Assembly (NCBI RefSeq): GCF_011578285.1
Contig: NZ_CP049916.1
Coordinates: forward strand, 1,240,001-1,304,000
Source of the DNA: Acinetobacter lanii
GTDB taxonomy: Bacteria; Pseudomonadota; Gammaproteobacteria; Pseudomonadales; Moraxellaceae
Direction of reading: 5' to 3'
DNA length: 64,000 nucleotides
Shown piece after piece: positions 54,075 to 63,889 of this stretch; the first letter of the stretch is position 1; the number at the start of each line of letters is the position of its first letter. A model generated the notes under the pieces. The model searched no databases, was not told the DNA's origin, and saw only the letters and a program-made list of their open reading frames with translations. The translations under genes were made by a program, and so were the position numbers.

Positions 54075-54857
54075 ATGGCTCAAATTATTGCTATCGCGAA
54101 CCAAAAAGGTGGCGTGGGTAAGACGACGACTGCAGTAAATTTAGCAGCATCGTTGGCGGTACTGAAAAAGCGTGTGTTATTGGTGGATATGGATTCTCAA
54201 GGGAATGCTACCATGGGCTCGGGAATTCAGAAGAATGATTTGCTGTATTCAGTAACGGATGTGTTATTGGGCGAAGTCCCTATTCAGACCGCCATTATGA
54301 AAGCTGAAGTCGGTTATCGTGTTTTGGGGGCTAACCGTGATTTAGCAGGGGTTGAACTGGCGATTGCGGATCAAGAAGGTCGTGAGTTCATTCTGCGTGA
54401 AGCACTCAAAGAAATTGAACAGGACTTTGATTATATTATTGTGGATTGTGCTCCGAGTCTGAGTTTAATCACCATTAATGCGATGTCGGCTGTGAATGGT
54501 GTGATTATTCCAATGCAATGTGAATATTATGCACTCGAAGGTTTAGCTGATTTGACCCAGACCATCGATCGTATTCAGCAAGCACTTAATCCTGATTTGG
54601 AAATTATCGGTGTACTACGCACCATGTATGATGCCCGCAATGCATTGACCCGTGATGTGTCGGATGAATTAGAACAATATTTTGGTAAAAAACTTTATAC
54701 CACGGTCATTCCACGTAATGTGCGCTTAGCAGAAGCGCCTGCACACGGGTTGCCGATTATTTATTTTGAAAAAAGTTCAAAGGGTGCAGTAGCCTATTTA
54801 AACCTAGCTGCTGAAGTGTTAAAAAAAACCAGAGTAAAAAAGGGAAGTAAGGCATGA
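54075..54857 (+). CDS. parA: Chromosome partitioning ATPase ParA
   Basis: ParA/Soj, 260 residues. The deviant Walker A KGGVGKTTTAVNLA (about residues 10-23) holds the signature lysine, followed by DMDSQGNATMG and VDCAPSLSLITINAM. It drives segregation of ParB-parS complexes. The ATG at 54075 is preferred over a TTG four codons upstream. It overlaps parB by four bases. Confidence 0.95.
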   Translation: MAQIIAIANQKGGVGKTTTAVNLAASLAVLKKRVLLVDMDSQGNATMGSGIQKNDLLYSVTDVLLGEVPIQTAIMKAEVGYRVLGANRDLAGVELAIADQEGREFILREALKEIEQDFDYIIVDCAPSLSLITINAMSAVNGVIIPMQCEYYALEGLADLTQTIDRIQQALNPDLEIIGVLRTMYDARNALTRDVSDELEQYFGKKLYTTVIPRNVRLAEAPAHGLPIIYFEKSSKGAVAYLNLAAEVLKKTRVKKGSKA

Positions 54858-55747
54858 CCGTTAAAAAAAGAGGCCTAGCAAAAAGTCGTGGCTTGGATGC
54901 ATTGTTAGGTTCTATTCAAAAAGAAAAATTACAATTAGAAGTCCAAGCTTTAGATCACGGTCAACTTAAACAAATTGATGTGAAATTATTAAAGCGTGGT
55001 AATTATCAGCCACGTCGTTTTATTCATGAAGAAGATTTACAAGAGCTTGCTGCATCGATTAAGAAACACGGGGTGATGCAACCGATTGTGATTCGTCCGA
55101 TTGAAGATGATGTTCATCGTTATGAGATTATTGCAGGTGAGCGTCGTTGGCGTGCTGCGCAAATTGCAGGATTGAAAGAAGTTCCTGCCATTGTTCGCGA
55201 TTTAACAGATCAAGTGGCGATTGCATTGGCATTGATTGAGAATATTCAACGTCAAGATTTGAACCCGATTGATCAAGCGATGGCTTTGCAGCGTTTCCAT
55301 GAAGAGTTTGGTTTGAGTCATCAAGAAATTGCTGAAACTGTGGGTAAGGCGCGCACGACAGTGAGTAACTTATTGCGTTTACTGAGTCTTGCTGATCCAA
55401 TCAAAGATCATATTCAACGTGGTCAATTGGATATGGGGCATGCCCGTGCGATTTTAACCTTAAAAGAAAAAGAGCAGATTCAAATTGCCAAAGTGGTGAT
55501 TGAAAAGAGTTTATCGGTTCGTCAAACTGAGCAGCTGGTGCGCGAATTTAATACACCAAAGCAAGATAAACCCAAAGAGCGTATATCTTCAGATTTGGAT
55601 CAATTGACACAGCGACTTTCAGAGCGTTTTAGTGCTAATGTAAAAATTGATCACAATCAGCAAGGTAAGGGTAAATTGGTGATCCATTACCATTCATTGG
55701 ATGAATTGGATGGAATTTTAAATATTTGTCTGGCTGAAAACAGTTAA
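54854..55747 (+). CDS. parB: Chromosome partitioning protein ParB
   Basis: ParB/Spo0J, 297 residues. The ParB/Srx CTPase region shows GERRWRAAQIAG (residues about 95-106) and ENIQRQDLNPIDQA. A KorB-like HTH (GKARTTVSNLLRLLSL) binds parS, and a C-terminal dimerisation domain completes it. It overlaps parA by four bases. Confidence 0.95.
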   Translation: MTVKKRGLAKSRGLDALLGSIQKEKLQLEVQALDHGQLKQIDVKLLKRGNYQPRRFIHEEDLQELAASIKKHGVMQPIVIRPIEDDVHRYEIIAGERRWRAAQIAGLKEVPAIVRDLTDQVAIALALIENIQRQDLNPIDQAMALQRFHEEFGLSHQEIAETVGKARTTVSNLLRLLSLADPIKDHIQRGQLDMGHARAILTLKEKEQIQIAKVVIEKSLSVRQTEQLVREFNTPKQDKPKERISSDLDQLTQRLSERFSANVKIDHNQQGKGKLVIHYHSLDELDGILNICLAENS

Positions 55748-55763
55748 TATCGGTTTTAAATCG

Positions 55764-55797
55764 ACGCTCGTTTGAAATGGAATAAAACGAGCGTTTC
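55764..55797 (+). terminator. Terminator after parB
   Basis: ACGCTCGTTT / AAACGAGCGT perfect 10-bp arms with an 11-base loop; the T-tail is short. Confidence 0.6.
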
Positions 55798-55840
55798 AAT
55801 AGGATTGCGATTCACTTTTTTTAATTTTGGGGAATTAAAA

Positions 55841-56473
55841 ATGTGGGAATTGGTGAAAGCAGGCGGTTGGCTGATGCTGCCGCTGTTGTTGTGTTCGATT
55901 TTTATGTTGGCGATTGCCATCGAGCGTTTTATTCGGTTAAAGCGAAACTTGGTGTTGCCTACTCAGCTGATGATGAGTAAGTCACAACCGTCATCGGAGG
56001 TGCTGAAAGCCTTACAGCAAAATTCGGCGCTTGAAAAAACCAGTTTAGGCGCCATTTTAAAAGATGGTTTAGATGCCTATGCGCAAGGCGAAGCATTTGC
56101 TCGAGCGCAAATGGAAGCGACTGCTTCTCGTGAAATTGGTTTCTTAGAAAAGAATATCAATTTTTTAGGCACTTTGAGTGCAGTTGCGCCGTTACTTGGA
56201 CTTTTAGGTACGGTGCTTGGGATTATTGAATCATTTTTAGGTATGGATTTGGGTTCAGGCTCCAATCCCACCATGATGATTCCAGGCTTGTCGAAGGCTT
56301 TGATTACAACGGCAGCAGGCATGGTAGTGGCGATTCCTGCCTTATTTGCTTTTCGTTATTTTCAGCGCCTTGTGCAAGAATATGTGGCTGAGCTTGAACA
56401 GCAGTCGACTTTATTTCATGCAGCATTCTTTTATCAAAACCCAACGGATGCCAAACAGCAAAACGTGGGTTAA
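55841..56473 (+). CDS. exbB: ExbB/TolQ-family proton channel subunit
   Basis: A 210-residue MotA/TolQ/ExbB protein with TM helices at about residues 8-30, 105-130 and 150-175. The conserved region FLGTLSAVAPLLGLLGTVLGIIESFLGM and PGLSKALITTAAGMVVAIPALFAF is diagnostic. With ExbD it forms the proton-driven motor of the TonB-type system. The ATG at 55841 with GGGGAA upstream fits; the longer frame is not used. Its place before exbD-msbA-lpxK-kdsB is the typical order. No tonB is adjacent, so it may serve another partner. Confidence 0.88.
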   Translation: MWELVKAGGWLMLPLLLCSIFMLAIAIERFIRLKRNLVLPTQLMMSKSQPSSEVLKALQQNSALEKTSLGAILKDGLDAYAQGEAFARAQMEATASREIGFLEKNINFLGTLSAVAPLLGLLGTVLGIIESFLGMDLGSGSNPTMMIPGLSKALITTAAGMVVAIPALFAFRYFQRLVQEYVAELEQQSTLFHAAFFYQNPTDAKQQNVG

Positions 56474-56489
56474 TTGAGGAAATGCTTTG

Positions 56490-56912
56490 ATGAAATTTAA
56501 GCGTCGTCAAGTGGAAGAGATTTACATTAACTTAACGCCAATGATTGACTGCATTTTGTTTATCTTGGTAATTTTGTTATTAACCACGACTTTTCAACAG
56601 CAAAGTCGTTTGAATTTGAGTTTACCTGATGCTCAAGGGGTTCCACCAAAAGAGTTCGATCATAAGATTGAGGTCATGGTAGACTCTAGCGGGCATTATG
56701 CTGTGAATGGACAGGCTTTATCTTCTAAAGAATTGCCTGATTTAAGCACAGCAATTAAGCAAGCGGCGAATGATCGTCGGGACTTGATGTTTGTGATTGC
56801 AGCCGATTCTGCGGCCACGCATCAAGATGTGATACGTGTGATGGATGTTGCAGGTCAATTGGGCTTTGTGAACATTAATATTAGTACCAAGGTACCCACT
56901 AGAGGCTATTAG
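56490..56912 (+). CDS. exbD: ExbD/TolR-family protein
   Basis: A 140-residue ExbD/TolR protein with one N-terminal TM helix (about 18-40, YINLTPMIDCILFILVILLLTTTF; the Asp in the helix is the proton-carrying residue) and a periplasmic domain. The ATG at 56490 has GAGGA upstream. The stop codon overlaps the GTG of msbA (TAGTG). Confidence 0.9.
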   Translation: MKFKRRQVEEIYINLTPMIDCILFILVILLLTTTFQQQSRLNLSLPDAQGVPPKEFDHKIEVMVDSSGHYAVNGQALSSKELPDLSTAIKQAANDRRDLMFVIAADSAATHQDVIRVMDVAGQLGFVNINISTKVPTRGY

Positions 56913-58636
56913 TGAATCAAGATTTTAAAATTTATTGGCGTCTACTTAGCTATCTCAAACCCTTTTGGGGGATTGCAATTCTTGTGTTTATTGGTTTTGC
57001 GATCAATGCGGCAACGGAAGTTGCGGTGGCTGAAGTGCTTAAACGTATTATTAATGCGATTCAGCTCAAAGACCGAAATTTTACAAGTCTATTTCCTTTG
57101 GTGGTCATCGCACTGATGTTCTTCCGAGGCTTGGGTTCATTTGTCGGGGGCTACTATACCGCCGTCATTTCACGAAACTTGGTGTTTAATATTCGCCAAG
57201 AAGTCTTTGCCAAACTGTTGAAATTGCCATCGCAATACTATTTAGACAATACCAGCGGTCATATTACTGCCAAAATTATGTACAACGTGGAGCAATTGAC
57301 TGCGGCATCGTCAGAATCATTGCGTACATTGGTCCAACAAGGTTTGATTACTTTGGGCTTATTGGGTTTCTTGCTGTATACCAATTGGCGCTTAACTTTT
57401 TGTATTTTGATTTTTGGCCCATTGATTGGTGTGCTGATTCGTAAAGCAGCCAAGCGTATGCGTAAATTGTCTTCACAAGTGCAAGACACCATGGGTGATG
57501 TCAATCACGTGGTGCAAGAAACGGTGAATGGTAATTTGGTGGTGAAAAGCTTTGGTGGTGGAACCTATGAGCAAGAGCGCTTTCGTGCAACATCGCAAGA
57601 GAATTTACGCCGTGGTTTAAAAATGGTGGTGGTTCAGCAAATGAATAGCCCTGTAGTGCAATTGATTATGTCAATTGCACTCAGTGTGGTGATTTGGATT
57701 GCGCTGCGCCCTGAAATTTTAGGTGATGTGACCGCAGGTGAGTTTGTGGCCTATATTACTGCTGCCGGGATGCTAAGCAAACCGATTAAAGCCTTAACCG
57801 ATATCAATGAAAAATTACAACGCGGTATGGCGGCAGCACACTCTGTGTTTGAATTGCTGGATATGCCTGAAGAAGTCAACAAAGGCACTTTAACGCCGAA
57901 CTTAAAAGGTGATATTGAATTTGATCATGTCAATTTGACTTATCCTGATGGTTTGCATGCCATTCAAGATTTTAGTTTGTCTGTCAAAGCAGGTGAAACG
58001 GTCGCTTTGGTGGGTCGCTCAGGCGCAGGTAAATCATCTTTGGTCAATCTACTGGTGCGCTTCCAAGAGGCGTCATCAGGACATATCCGTTTCGATGGGA
58101 TTGATATTCAAGACATCGAAGCCTCCGCACTACGTATGCAAATTTCTATGGTCAATCAACAGGTGGTGTTGTTTAACCGCACCGTACGTGAAAACATTGC
58201 CTATGGTCAGCTAGAAAATGCCACCGATGATCAAATTATTGCCGCTGCCAAAGCTGCCTATGCGCACGATTTTATTATGAGTTTGCCAAAGGGTTATGAT
58301 ACACCTTTGGGTGCGCAAGGTTTGAATTTGTCGGGCGGTCAGCGTCAACGCATTGCGATTGCACGTGCGATTTTGAAAGATGCGCCGATTTTAATTCTAG
58401 ATGAAGCCACCAGTGCCTTAGATAATGAGTCTGAATACTTTATTCAACGTGCATTCGATGCGGCCATGCAAGATCGTACCACCATTGTGATTGCACACCG
58501 TTTATCCACCATTGAAAATGCAGACCGTATTGTGGTGATGGATCAAGGGCGTATTGTTGAGCAAGGCACACATAACTCCTTGTTAGAGCAACGTGGTGCA
58601 TATTATCAACTTCATCAACGTAATTTTGAGGAGTAA
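56912..58636 (+). CDS. msbA: Lipid A export ATP-binding/permease MsbA
   Basis: MsbA, 574 residues, an ABC half-transporter that flips lipid A-core across the inner membrane. Six TM helices lie in the first 320 residues; the ATPase domain has Walker A GRSGAGKSS (about 370), signature LSGGQRQR (about 475) and Walker B ILILDEATSALD. The start is GTG overlapping the exbD stop. It is followed by lpxK, which overlaps its stop codon. Confidence 0.94.
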   Translation: MNQDFKIYWRLLSYLKPFWGIAILVFIGFAINAATEVAVAEVLKRIINAIQLKDRNFTSLFPLVVIALMFFRGLGSFVGGYYTAVISRNLVFNIRQEVFAKLLKLPSQYYLDNTSGHITAKIMYNVEQLTAASSESLRTLVQQGLITLGLLGFLLYTNWRLTFCILIFGPLIGVLIRKAAKRMRKLSSQVQDTMGDVNHVVQETVNGNLVVKSFGGGTYEQERFRATSQENLRRGLKMVVVQQMNSPVVQLIMSIALSVVIWIALRPEILGDVTAGEFVAYITAAGMLSKPIKALTDINEKLQRGMAAAHSVFELLDMPEEVNKGTLTPNLKGDIEFDHVNLTYPDGLHAIQDFSLSVKAGETVALVGRSGAGKSSLVNLLVRFQEASSGHIRFDGIDIQDIEASALRMQISMVNQQVVLFNRTVRENIAYGQLENATDDQIIAAAKAAYAHDFIMSLPKGYDTPLGAQGLNLSGGQRQRIAIARAILKDAPILILDEATSALDNESEYFIQRAFDAAMQDRTTIVIAHRLSTIENADRIVVMDQGRIVEQGTHNSLLEQRGAYYQLHQRNFEE

Positions 58637-58641
58637 TGCCG

Positions 58642-59655
58642 ATGTCACTTGCGCAAAACATTCAAAATGCTTGGAATCGAAAAGCCAAGTGGTTGATCGT
58701 ATTGCGTCCATTGTCATGGCTTTATCAAACCGGTTTTGCGCTGAATAAAAAACTCTATCAATCTGGTGTGAAGCAATGTTATACCGCACCCGTGCCGGTG
58801 ATGATTATTGGTAATATCACGGTAGGGGGCAGTGGTAAAACGCCATTGTTGATTCAATTGGTGAAGTATTTACAAGAAAAAAATATTCGAGTCGGTGTGA
58901 TTAGTCGTGGCTATGGGGGCAAAGGACCCTTTCCAGCATCAGTGACTTTGGAATCTGTGCCTGAAACGGTCGGTGATGAGCCTTGTTTGATTGTGCAATC
59001 GACTGGCGTGCCGATGGTGGTGGGTTCCAACCGCCAAGCCAGTATAGAGTTACTATTACAGCAGTATGATTTAGATCTGATTATCAGTGATGATGGTTTG
59101 CAGCACTGGGCTTTAGATCGTCAGATTGAATGGATTGTCTTGGATCAAAACCGCGGTTTAGGCAATCAAAAATTATTGCCCGAAGGTTATTTGCGAGAGC
59201 CTGTAGATCGTTTATCACAAAGCACTGTGATTGAACATGCAGCGCATCCAAGCTCCGATTTGCATATGCATTTGCAAGTGGCGCAGCCCTATTTGCTGAA
59301 TCCTACATTTGATCAGGCTGACATTTTTGATCCTCAACTGGATTATTATGCAGTGGTCGGCATTGGCTTCCCACAACGCTTTTATACGACGTTAGAGAGT
59401 ATTGGGCTGAAGCATTTTCAATGTCATGAATTTCCCGATCATTATGATTATGAAATCGACGATATTCAGTTTGAAGACAACAATTCGATTATTACCACTG
59501 AAAAAGATGCAGTTAAACTTTTACCCTTACTCAAAAAACATCCGGATTTTCGTCGTGAAATTTGGGTGGTGCCTGTAGAAGCCGTGTTGTCTACTGCATG
59601 TTATACGTTATTGGATCAGCAGTTGGCTGAATTGGGTATTCTACCGAGCGTTTAG
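58642..59655 (+). CDS. lpxK: Tetraacyldisaccharide 4'-kinase
   Basis: LpxK, 337 residues, phosphorylates the 4' position of tetraacyldisaccharide-1-P to give lipid IVA. The membrane-proximal N-terminal helix precedes the P-loop GNITVGGSGKTPLLIQL (about 55-70). Further on are VISRGYGGK and ISDDGLQHWAL. ATG 58642 is favoured for its 8-base distance from GAGGAG, but ATG 58636 (overlapping the msbA stop) is possible. Confidence 0.94.
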   Translation: MSLAQNIQNAWNRKAKWLIVLRPLSWLYQTGFALNKKLYQSGVKQCYTAPVPVMIIGNITVGGSGKTPLLIQLVKYLQEKNIRVGVISRGYGGKGPFPASVTLESVPETVGDEPCLIVQSTGVPMVVGSNRQASIELLLQQYDLDLIISDDGLQHWALDRQIEWIVLDQNRGLGNQKLLPEGYLREPVDRLSQSTVIEHAAHPSSDLHMHLQVAQPYLLNPTFDQADIFDPQLDYYAVVGIGFPQRFYTTLESIGLKHFQCHEFPDHYDYEIDDIQFEDNNSIITTEKDAVKLLPLLKKHPDFRREIWVVPVEAVLSTACYTLLDQQLAELGILPSV

Positions 59656-59664
59656 GAAAGATTA

Positions 59665-60426
59665 ATGAAACATATTGTGATCCCGGCACGTTTTGCCAGT
59701 TCTCGTTTACCCGGCAAACCCTTGTTGGACATTCATGGTCGTCCGATGATTTTGCGTGTGGTGGATCAGGCCCGTAAAGTCGAGGGTTTTGACGATTTAT
59801 GTGTGGCCACAGACGATGCACGTATTGCTGAAGTATGTCGTGCTGAAGGCGTAGATGTGGTAATGACCAATCCCAATCATCCCTCAGGCACCGATCGTTT
59901 AAGCGAAGTTGCTCAAATTAAAGGTTGGGATGCCCATGATATTATTGTTAATGTTCAGGGTGATGAACCTTTGTTGCCTGCACAATTGGTACAACAAGTG
60001 GCTGAGTTGCTTGAGCAAAAACCACAGTGTTCCATGTCTACCTTATGCGAATCGATTCATCACATTGAAGAGTTTCAGCGGGACAGCATTGTGAAAGTGG
60101 TGATGTCTCAATTGAATGAGGCGCTGTATTTTAGTCGTGCCACCATTCCTTATGACCGTGATGGTGCAAAACATGAAACGCCACAATTACATACACAAGC
60201 CTATCGTCATCTTGGCTTATATGCGTATCGTGTGAAATTGTTGCAAGAGTATGTGACTTGGGACATGGGGCATTTGGAGAAGTTGGAAAGCCTTGAACAA
60301 CTACGTGTGTTGGAAAATGGACACCGCATTGCCATTGCTGTTGCACAAGTCAACTTGCCCCCAGGTGTGGATACGCAAGCCGATTTAGATCGTTTAAATG
60401 CTATGGATGTATCGAATTTTGCTTAA
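59665..60426 (+). CDS. kdsB: CMP-Kdo synthetase (3-deoxy-manno-octulosonate cytidylyltransferase)
   Basis: KdsB, 253 residues, activates Kdo as CMP-Kdo for attachment to lipid A. The CTP-binding motif is [23 protein letters not shown] (residues 4-26), followed by [23 protein letters not shown] and [11 protein letters not shown]. It lies 9 bases after lpxK, completing the lipid A/Kdo block of the operon. Confidence 0.95.
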   Translation: MKHIVIPARFASSRLPGKPLLDIHGRPMILRVVDQARKVEGFDDLCVATDDARIAEVCRAEGVDVVMTNPNHPSGTDRLSEVAQIKGWDAHDIIVNVQGDEPLLPAQLVQQVAELLEQKPQCSMSTLCESIHHIEEFQRDSIVKVVMSQLNEALYFSRATIPYDRDGAKHETPQLHTQAYRHLGLYAYRVKLLQEYVTWDMGHLEKLESLEQLRVLENGHRIAIAVAQVNLPPGVDTQADLDRLNAMDVSNFA

Positions 60427-60468
60427 GCCACGATTTAAATTCTGTTTTATGATTGATAAGAAGATGGT

Positions 60469-61452
60469 ATGAACGATCTTCATCACGCACAAGTGTATCC
60501 TTGGCAACAACAGGTTTGGGAAACGCTGACGCAGCGTTTTCCTAAAATTGCACATGGTATTTTGTTATACGGCAAACAGGGCTGTGGAAAGCAGGCCTTT
60601 ACCCAGCATTTAGTGGCTTGGCTACTGTGTTTAAATAAGCAATCGCAGAGTGCTTGTGGTGAATGTAGCAGTTGTCTGTGGTTAAAATCGGATACGCATC
60701 CAAATTATGTCTACATTTCAACAGATGAAGACAATAAAAAGCAAAATGCCAAAATCAAAATTGAAAAGATTCGAGATCTGCAACCTTTTGTACAGCAAAC
60801 GGTAGAAGGTTGGCGAGTGATTGTGATTGATCCGGCTGAGGCCTTAAATATTGCATCCTCCAATGCGTTGTTGAAAACCTTAGAAGAGCCGGGTGAGCGG
60901 GTAATTATCATCTTGATTGCAGATCATTATTTGAAGTTACCTGCAACCATCCGTAGTCGTTTGCAGCATTTTGCTCTAGATCGCGTATCAGCGTCACAAG
61001 CGCATGATTATCTGCAAAGCCATTTAGATCAAGCGCTACATCCCCAGATTCCTTTGTTGATGGCATTGTCCAATGATATGCCTTTACAAGCAATTGAATT
61101 GGCACAGTCTGAATGGTTCAAACGGCGTCATGATTTTCTGCAGGATTGGCAGAAATTGGTCATGCAAAAAAGTATGCCGATGCACTATGCGACCCGATGG
61201 AGCAAAGAGCTGAGTTTTAGTGATTTCGTGGTGATGTTTGAATACTTGTTGTCTGATATCATCTGTGTCAAGCTGAATCAACAGAGCAAAAATACTGATT
61301 TGGATTTCACAAATATTTCAACCCAATACAGTCTGGAAGTATTGTTTGATCTCTATACTGAAATTCAACATTTCAAACAATTGGTTGAACAAAATGTGCA
61401 AACCAATTTGGTCATGGATCAGTTGTTTATAAAATTAATGAATGTGTCTTAA
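60469..61452 (+). CDS. holB: DNA polymerase III subunit delta'
   Basis: HolB, 327 residues, a clamp-loader subunit. The P-loop-like region HGILLYGKQGCGKQAFTQHLV is followed by zinc-binding cysteines in CGECSSCLWLKSDTHPNY, the delta'-typical segment IKIEKIRDLQPFVQQTVEGWRVIVIDPAEALNIASSNALLKTLEEP, and LPATIRSRLQHF. The P-loop of delta' is a non-hydrolysing variant in E. coli. It is followed by pilZ and tatD, the usual neighbourhood; tmk is not adjacent. Confidence 0.9.
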   Translation: MNDLHHAQVYPWQQQVWETLTQRFPKIAHGILLYGKQGCGKQAFTQHLVAWLLCLNKQSQSACGECSSCLWLKSDTHPNYVYISTDEDNKKQNAKIKIEKIRDLQPFVQQTVEGWRVIVIDPAEALNIASSNALLKTLEEPGERVIIILIADHYLKLPATIRSRLQHFALDRVSASQAHDYLQSHLDQALHPQIPLLMALSNDMPLQAIELAQSEWFKRRHDFLQDWQKLVMQKSMPMHYATRWSKELSFSDFVVMFEYLLSDIICVKLNQQSKNTDLDFTNISTQYSLEVLFDLYTEIQHFKQLVEQNVQTNLVMDQLFIKLMNVS

Positions 61453-61476
61453 ATTAAGAATAATAGGGGAATAATC

Positions 61477-61821
61477 ATGCAGCCACCTCGTATGGGCGGG
61501 TTATTACAGGCCAATATTTCGGATCGTGCCACTTTGCAAGCCAGTTATATGCCTTATGTACAGGGCGGGGGCTTATTTATTTCTTCTAAGCAAGACGTGA
61601 AAATGGGGGAAGAAGTCTTTGTTTTGGCAACCTTGCCAAATCAATCACAAAAAATTCCATTAACCGGTAAAGTGATTTGGATTTCTTATAAGCAGACCGG
61701 GATGAAGCCACAGGGCTTTGCCATCCAATTATCCGGTGAAAAAGGCAACTATTATCGTATGGAAGCTGAAAAACTTCTCGCGGGGAGTATGTCTTCAGAC
61801 CTTCCTAGTTTTACAATGTAG
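61477..61821 (+). CDS. pilZ: PilZ-domain protein
   Basis: A 114-residue single PilZ domain, MQPPRMGGLLQANISDRATLQASYMPYVQGGGLFIS. It lacks the canonical RxxxR and (D/N)xSxxG c-di-GMP-binding residues, like the PilZ protein of Pseudomonas itself, which acts in type IV pilus assembly with PilB/FimX without binding c-di-GMP. The location after holB matches that protein's gene. AGGGGA precedes the ATG. Confidence 0.88.
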   Translation: MQPPRMGGLLQANISDRATLQASYMPYVQGGGLFISSKQDVKMGEEVFVLATLPNQSQKIPLTGKVIWISYKQTGMKPQGFAIQLSGEKGNYYRMEAEKLLAGSMSSDLPSFTM

Positions 61822-61852
61822 TTCCAGAATTGCAAAACGTATAGGTGTTGCT

Positions 61853-62626
61853 GTGTTTGTCGATACACATTGTCATTTAACCATGCTGAATTTAGATCCT
61901 TATGATGGAAATCTAGATCTTGCGATTCAACAGGCCCGTGATGCAGGTGTCTCTAAAATGATGGGCATCTCTGTCGATTTAGATGATCACATCGCCTTGT
62001 CTGAAATTGCTGCGCGTCATGCCGATGTAGGGTATAGCGTTGGGGTGCATCCCTGTGAAGACCCTGCCATGATGCAACGTGCTAGCGTGGAAAAACTGGT
62101 TGAACTGGCGCAGTCTGAAAAAGTCTGGGCAATTGGTGAAACGGGATTGGATTATTTCCACAGTACTGATTTTGTCGAGGAGCAGAAAGCCTGTTTTGAA
62201 CGTCATATTCAAGCGTCCAAAATAGTCAAGAAACCTGTGGTGGTGCATACCCGTTCGTCTAAGACAGATACGATTGATATCATCCGTGCCGAACAGTCGA
62301 GCCATGGGATTTTGCATTGCTTTACTGAAGATTGGGAAACTGCAAAAGCGGTATTGGACTGTGGCTATTACATTTCATTTTCAGGTATTGTTTCTTTTAA
62401 AAATGCGCAAGACTTAAGAGATGTGGCAAAGCAGGTGCCGCTCGATCGCATATTGATTGAAACCGACAGTCCTTATTTGGCGCCAATGCCCTATAGAGGA
62501 AAGTCTAACGAGCCAAAGTATGTTCCTTATGTAGCCAAAGCCTTAAGTGATGTATATGATAAGTCTCTCGAAGAGATTGCGTTCATCACCACGCAGAATT
62601 TTGAAAATCTTCTTCGTCAGCAGTAA
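61853..62626 (+). CDS. TatD-family metal-dependent hydrolase
   Basis: A 257-residue TatD-type deoxyribonuclease or hydrolase of the amidohydrolase fold. Metal ligands are visible in FVDTHCHL (HxH), GETGLDYF (Glu), VVVHTR and ILHCFTE (His), and LIETDSPYLAP (Asp). The GTG at 61853 gives the family-typical length; no ATG fits. Its paralogue order pilZ-tatD is common. The natural substrate is not established. Confidence 0.85.
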   Translation: MFVDTHCHLTMLNLDPYDGNLDLAIQQARDAGVSKMMGISVDLDDHIALSEIAARHADVGYSVGVHPCEDPAMMQRASVEKLVELAQSEKVWAIGETGLDYFHSTDFVEEQKACFERHIQASKIVKKPVVVHTRSSKTDTIDIIRAEQSSHGILHCFTEDWETAKAVLDCGYYISFSGIVSFKNAQDLRDVAKQVPLDRILIETDSPYLAPMPYRGKSNEPKYVPYVAKALSDVYDKSLEEIAFITTQNFENLLRQQ

Positions 62627-62674
62627 AAAAGTTTAAACGGATATAATAGAAAGAAGAGAGTTTATAGAGTGAAG

Positions 62675-63289
62675 ATGGATCGTCAGGCTCAGTTTAGAGC
62701 GAGAGAAGCATTAATTTTTCAGGTAGCTGAACAACTTCTTCTAGAAAATGGTGAGTCAGGTATGACTTTGGATGCGCTTGCAGCCGAGTTGGATTTGGCC
62801 AAAGGCACGCTCTATAAACATTTCCAAAGTAAAGATGAGCTCTACATGCTGCTGATTATACGTAATGAGCGCATGTTGTTAGAAATGGTGCAAGATACCG
62901 ATAAAGTGTTTCAGGAGCACTTGGCATTTTTTATGTTGCACCATTTGCATCATCCTGAACGTACCGTGTTGTTTCATCAAATTGAAGAGCGTTTATCCAC
63001 CACGGGTGTCGGCATCAATCATTTGTTTAGTGAAATGTATCAGGTGCGTAAAAGCCGCTTACGTTTGATTATTCGAATGACGGAACGTTATTTGCAAGAC
63101 ATAAACAGCGGCATGTGCTCACGTGATTATTTAGCCTCAATCTGGTCGATTACCCATGGCGGCGCAGCGATTTTGAATTCGAGTTTCTATCAACGTTATT
63201 TAGGCTGTCGTGACACCTTGCGGGTTGCGCTGATTGATCAGGCCTTGATGTTGCCTAAGCAAGTTGCGCCTGTGGTTCAAGTGGCTTAA
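62675..63289 (+). CDS. TetR-family transcriptional regulator
   Basis: A 204-residue regulator with an N-terminal TetR HTH (residues about 10-55: RAREALIFQVAEQLLLENGESGMTLDALAAELDLAKGTLYKHFQSKDELYMLL) and a helical ligand domain without recognisable ligand residues. The ATG at 62675 is preferred over a GTG two codons upstream. It lies 3 bases before gspH, but need not regulate it. Target and ligand unknown. Confidence 0.83.
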   Translation: MDRQAQFRAREALIFQVAEQLLLENGESGMTLDALAAELDLAKGTLYKHFQSKDELYMLLIIRNERMLLEMVQDTDKVFQEHLAFFMLHHLHHPERTVLFHQIEERLSTTGVGINHLFSEMYQVRKSRLRLIIRMTERYLQDINSGMCSRDYLASIWSITHGGAAILNSSFYQRYLGCRDTLRVALIDQALMLPKQVAPVVQVA

Positions 63290-63292
63290 TTA

Positions 63293-63889
63293 ATGAATAC
63301 CGCACAATCATCTTCGCATCAGTTCGGATTTACTTTAATTGAACTGATGGTGGTGATTGTGATTATAGGTATCCTTGCTTCATTGATCGTGATGAATATC
63401 GGTGGTATTGATCAACGTAAAGCCATGCAAGCGCGTGAAATCTTGATCATGGATTTAAAGCGCATCAATCGTGAAGCCAATGATCAATCTCGAATCTTGG
63501 CATTGGTCACTCAGAGCGCAACCGATGTCGCACCTTTTCAATATCGCATTGACGAATATCAACGGCCCCAATCTCAAGCCAATGCAATGGGGCAAGCTCA
63601 ACCCGATCTTTTTGCTTCACAGAAACCAAGTCAAAGGCAGACTTGGATACCTATAGCAGATCAAAAAGCTCAGGCACTTCCTGATCGGGTGTCCTTTAGT
63701 GTTGAAGCTCAGTCTTATGATTTTAAAAATGCCAATAATGCCGAGCTGTTGGGTGCAAATGCACCGAAATTGATATGGCTCGGCAATGGCGAAGTTAAAC
63801 CGGTCAGTATTCAAATGTACTATGATCAAAAACCGGTCGGTGAGCTGATTCAGGTCGATTATTTGGGGAAAGTGATCGATGAGAACTAG
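63293..63889 (+). CDS. gspH: Type II secretion pseudopilin GspH
   Basis: A 198-residue type II secretion minor pseudopilin. The N-terminal class III signal is HQFGFTLIELMVVIVIIGILASLIV: cleavage after the Gly before FTLIE with the conserved Glu at +5 and a long hydrophobic helix. The rest is a soluble beta-rich domain. gspI is expected next, overlapping its 3' end by a few bases (see findings). Confidence 0.88.
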   Translation: MNTAQSSSHQFGFTLIELMVVIVIIGILASLIVMNIGGIDQRKAMQAREILIMDLKRINREANDQSRILALVTQSATDVAPFQYRIDEYQRPQSQANAMGQAQPDLFASQKPSQRQTWIPIADQKAQALPDRVSFSVEAQSYDFKNANNAELLGANAPKLIWLGNGEVKPVSIQMYYDQKPVGELIQVDYLGKVIDEN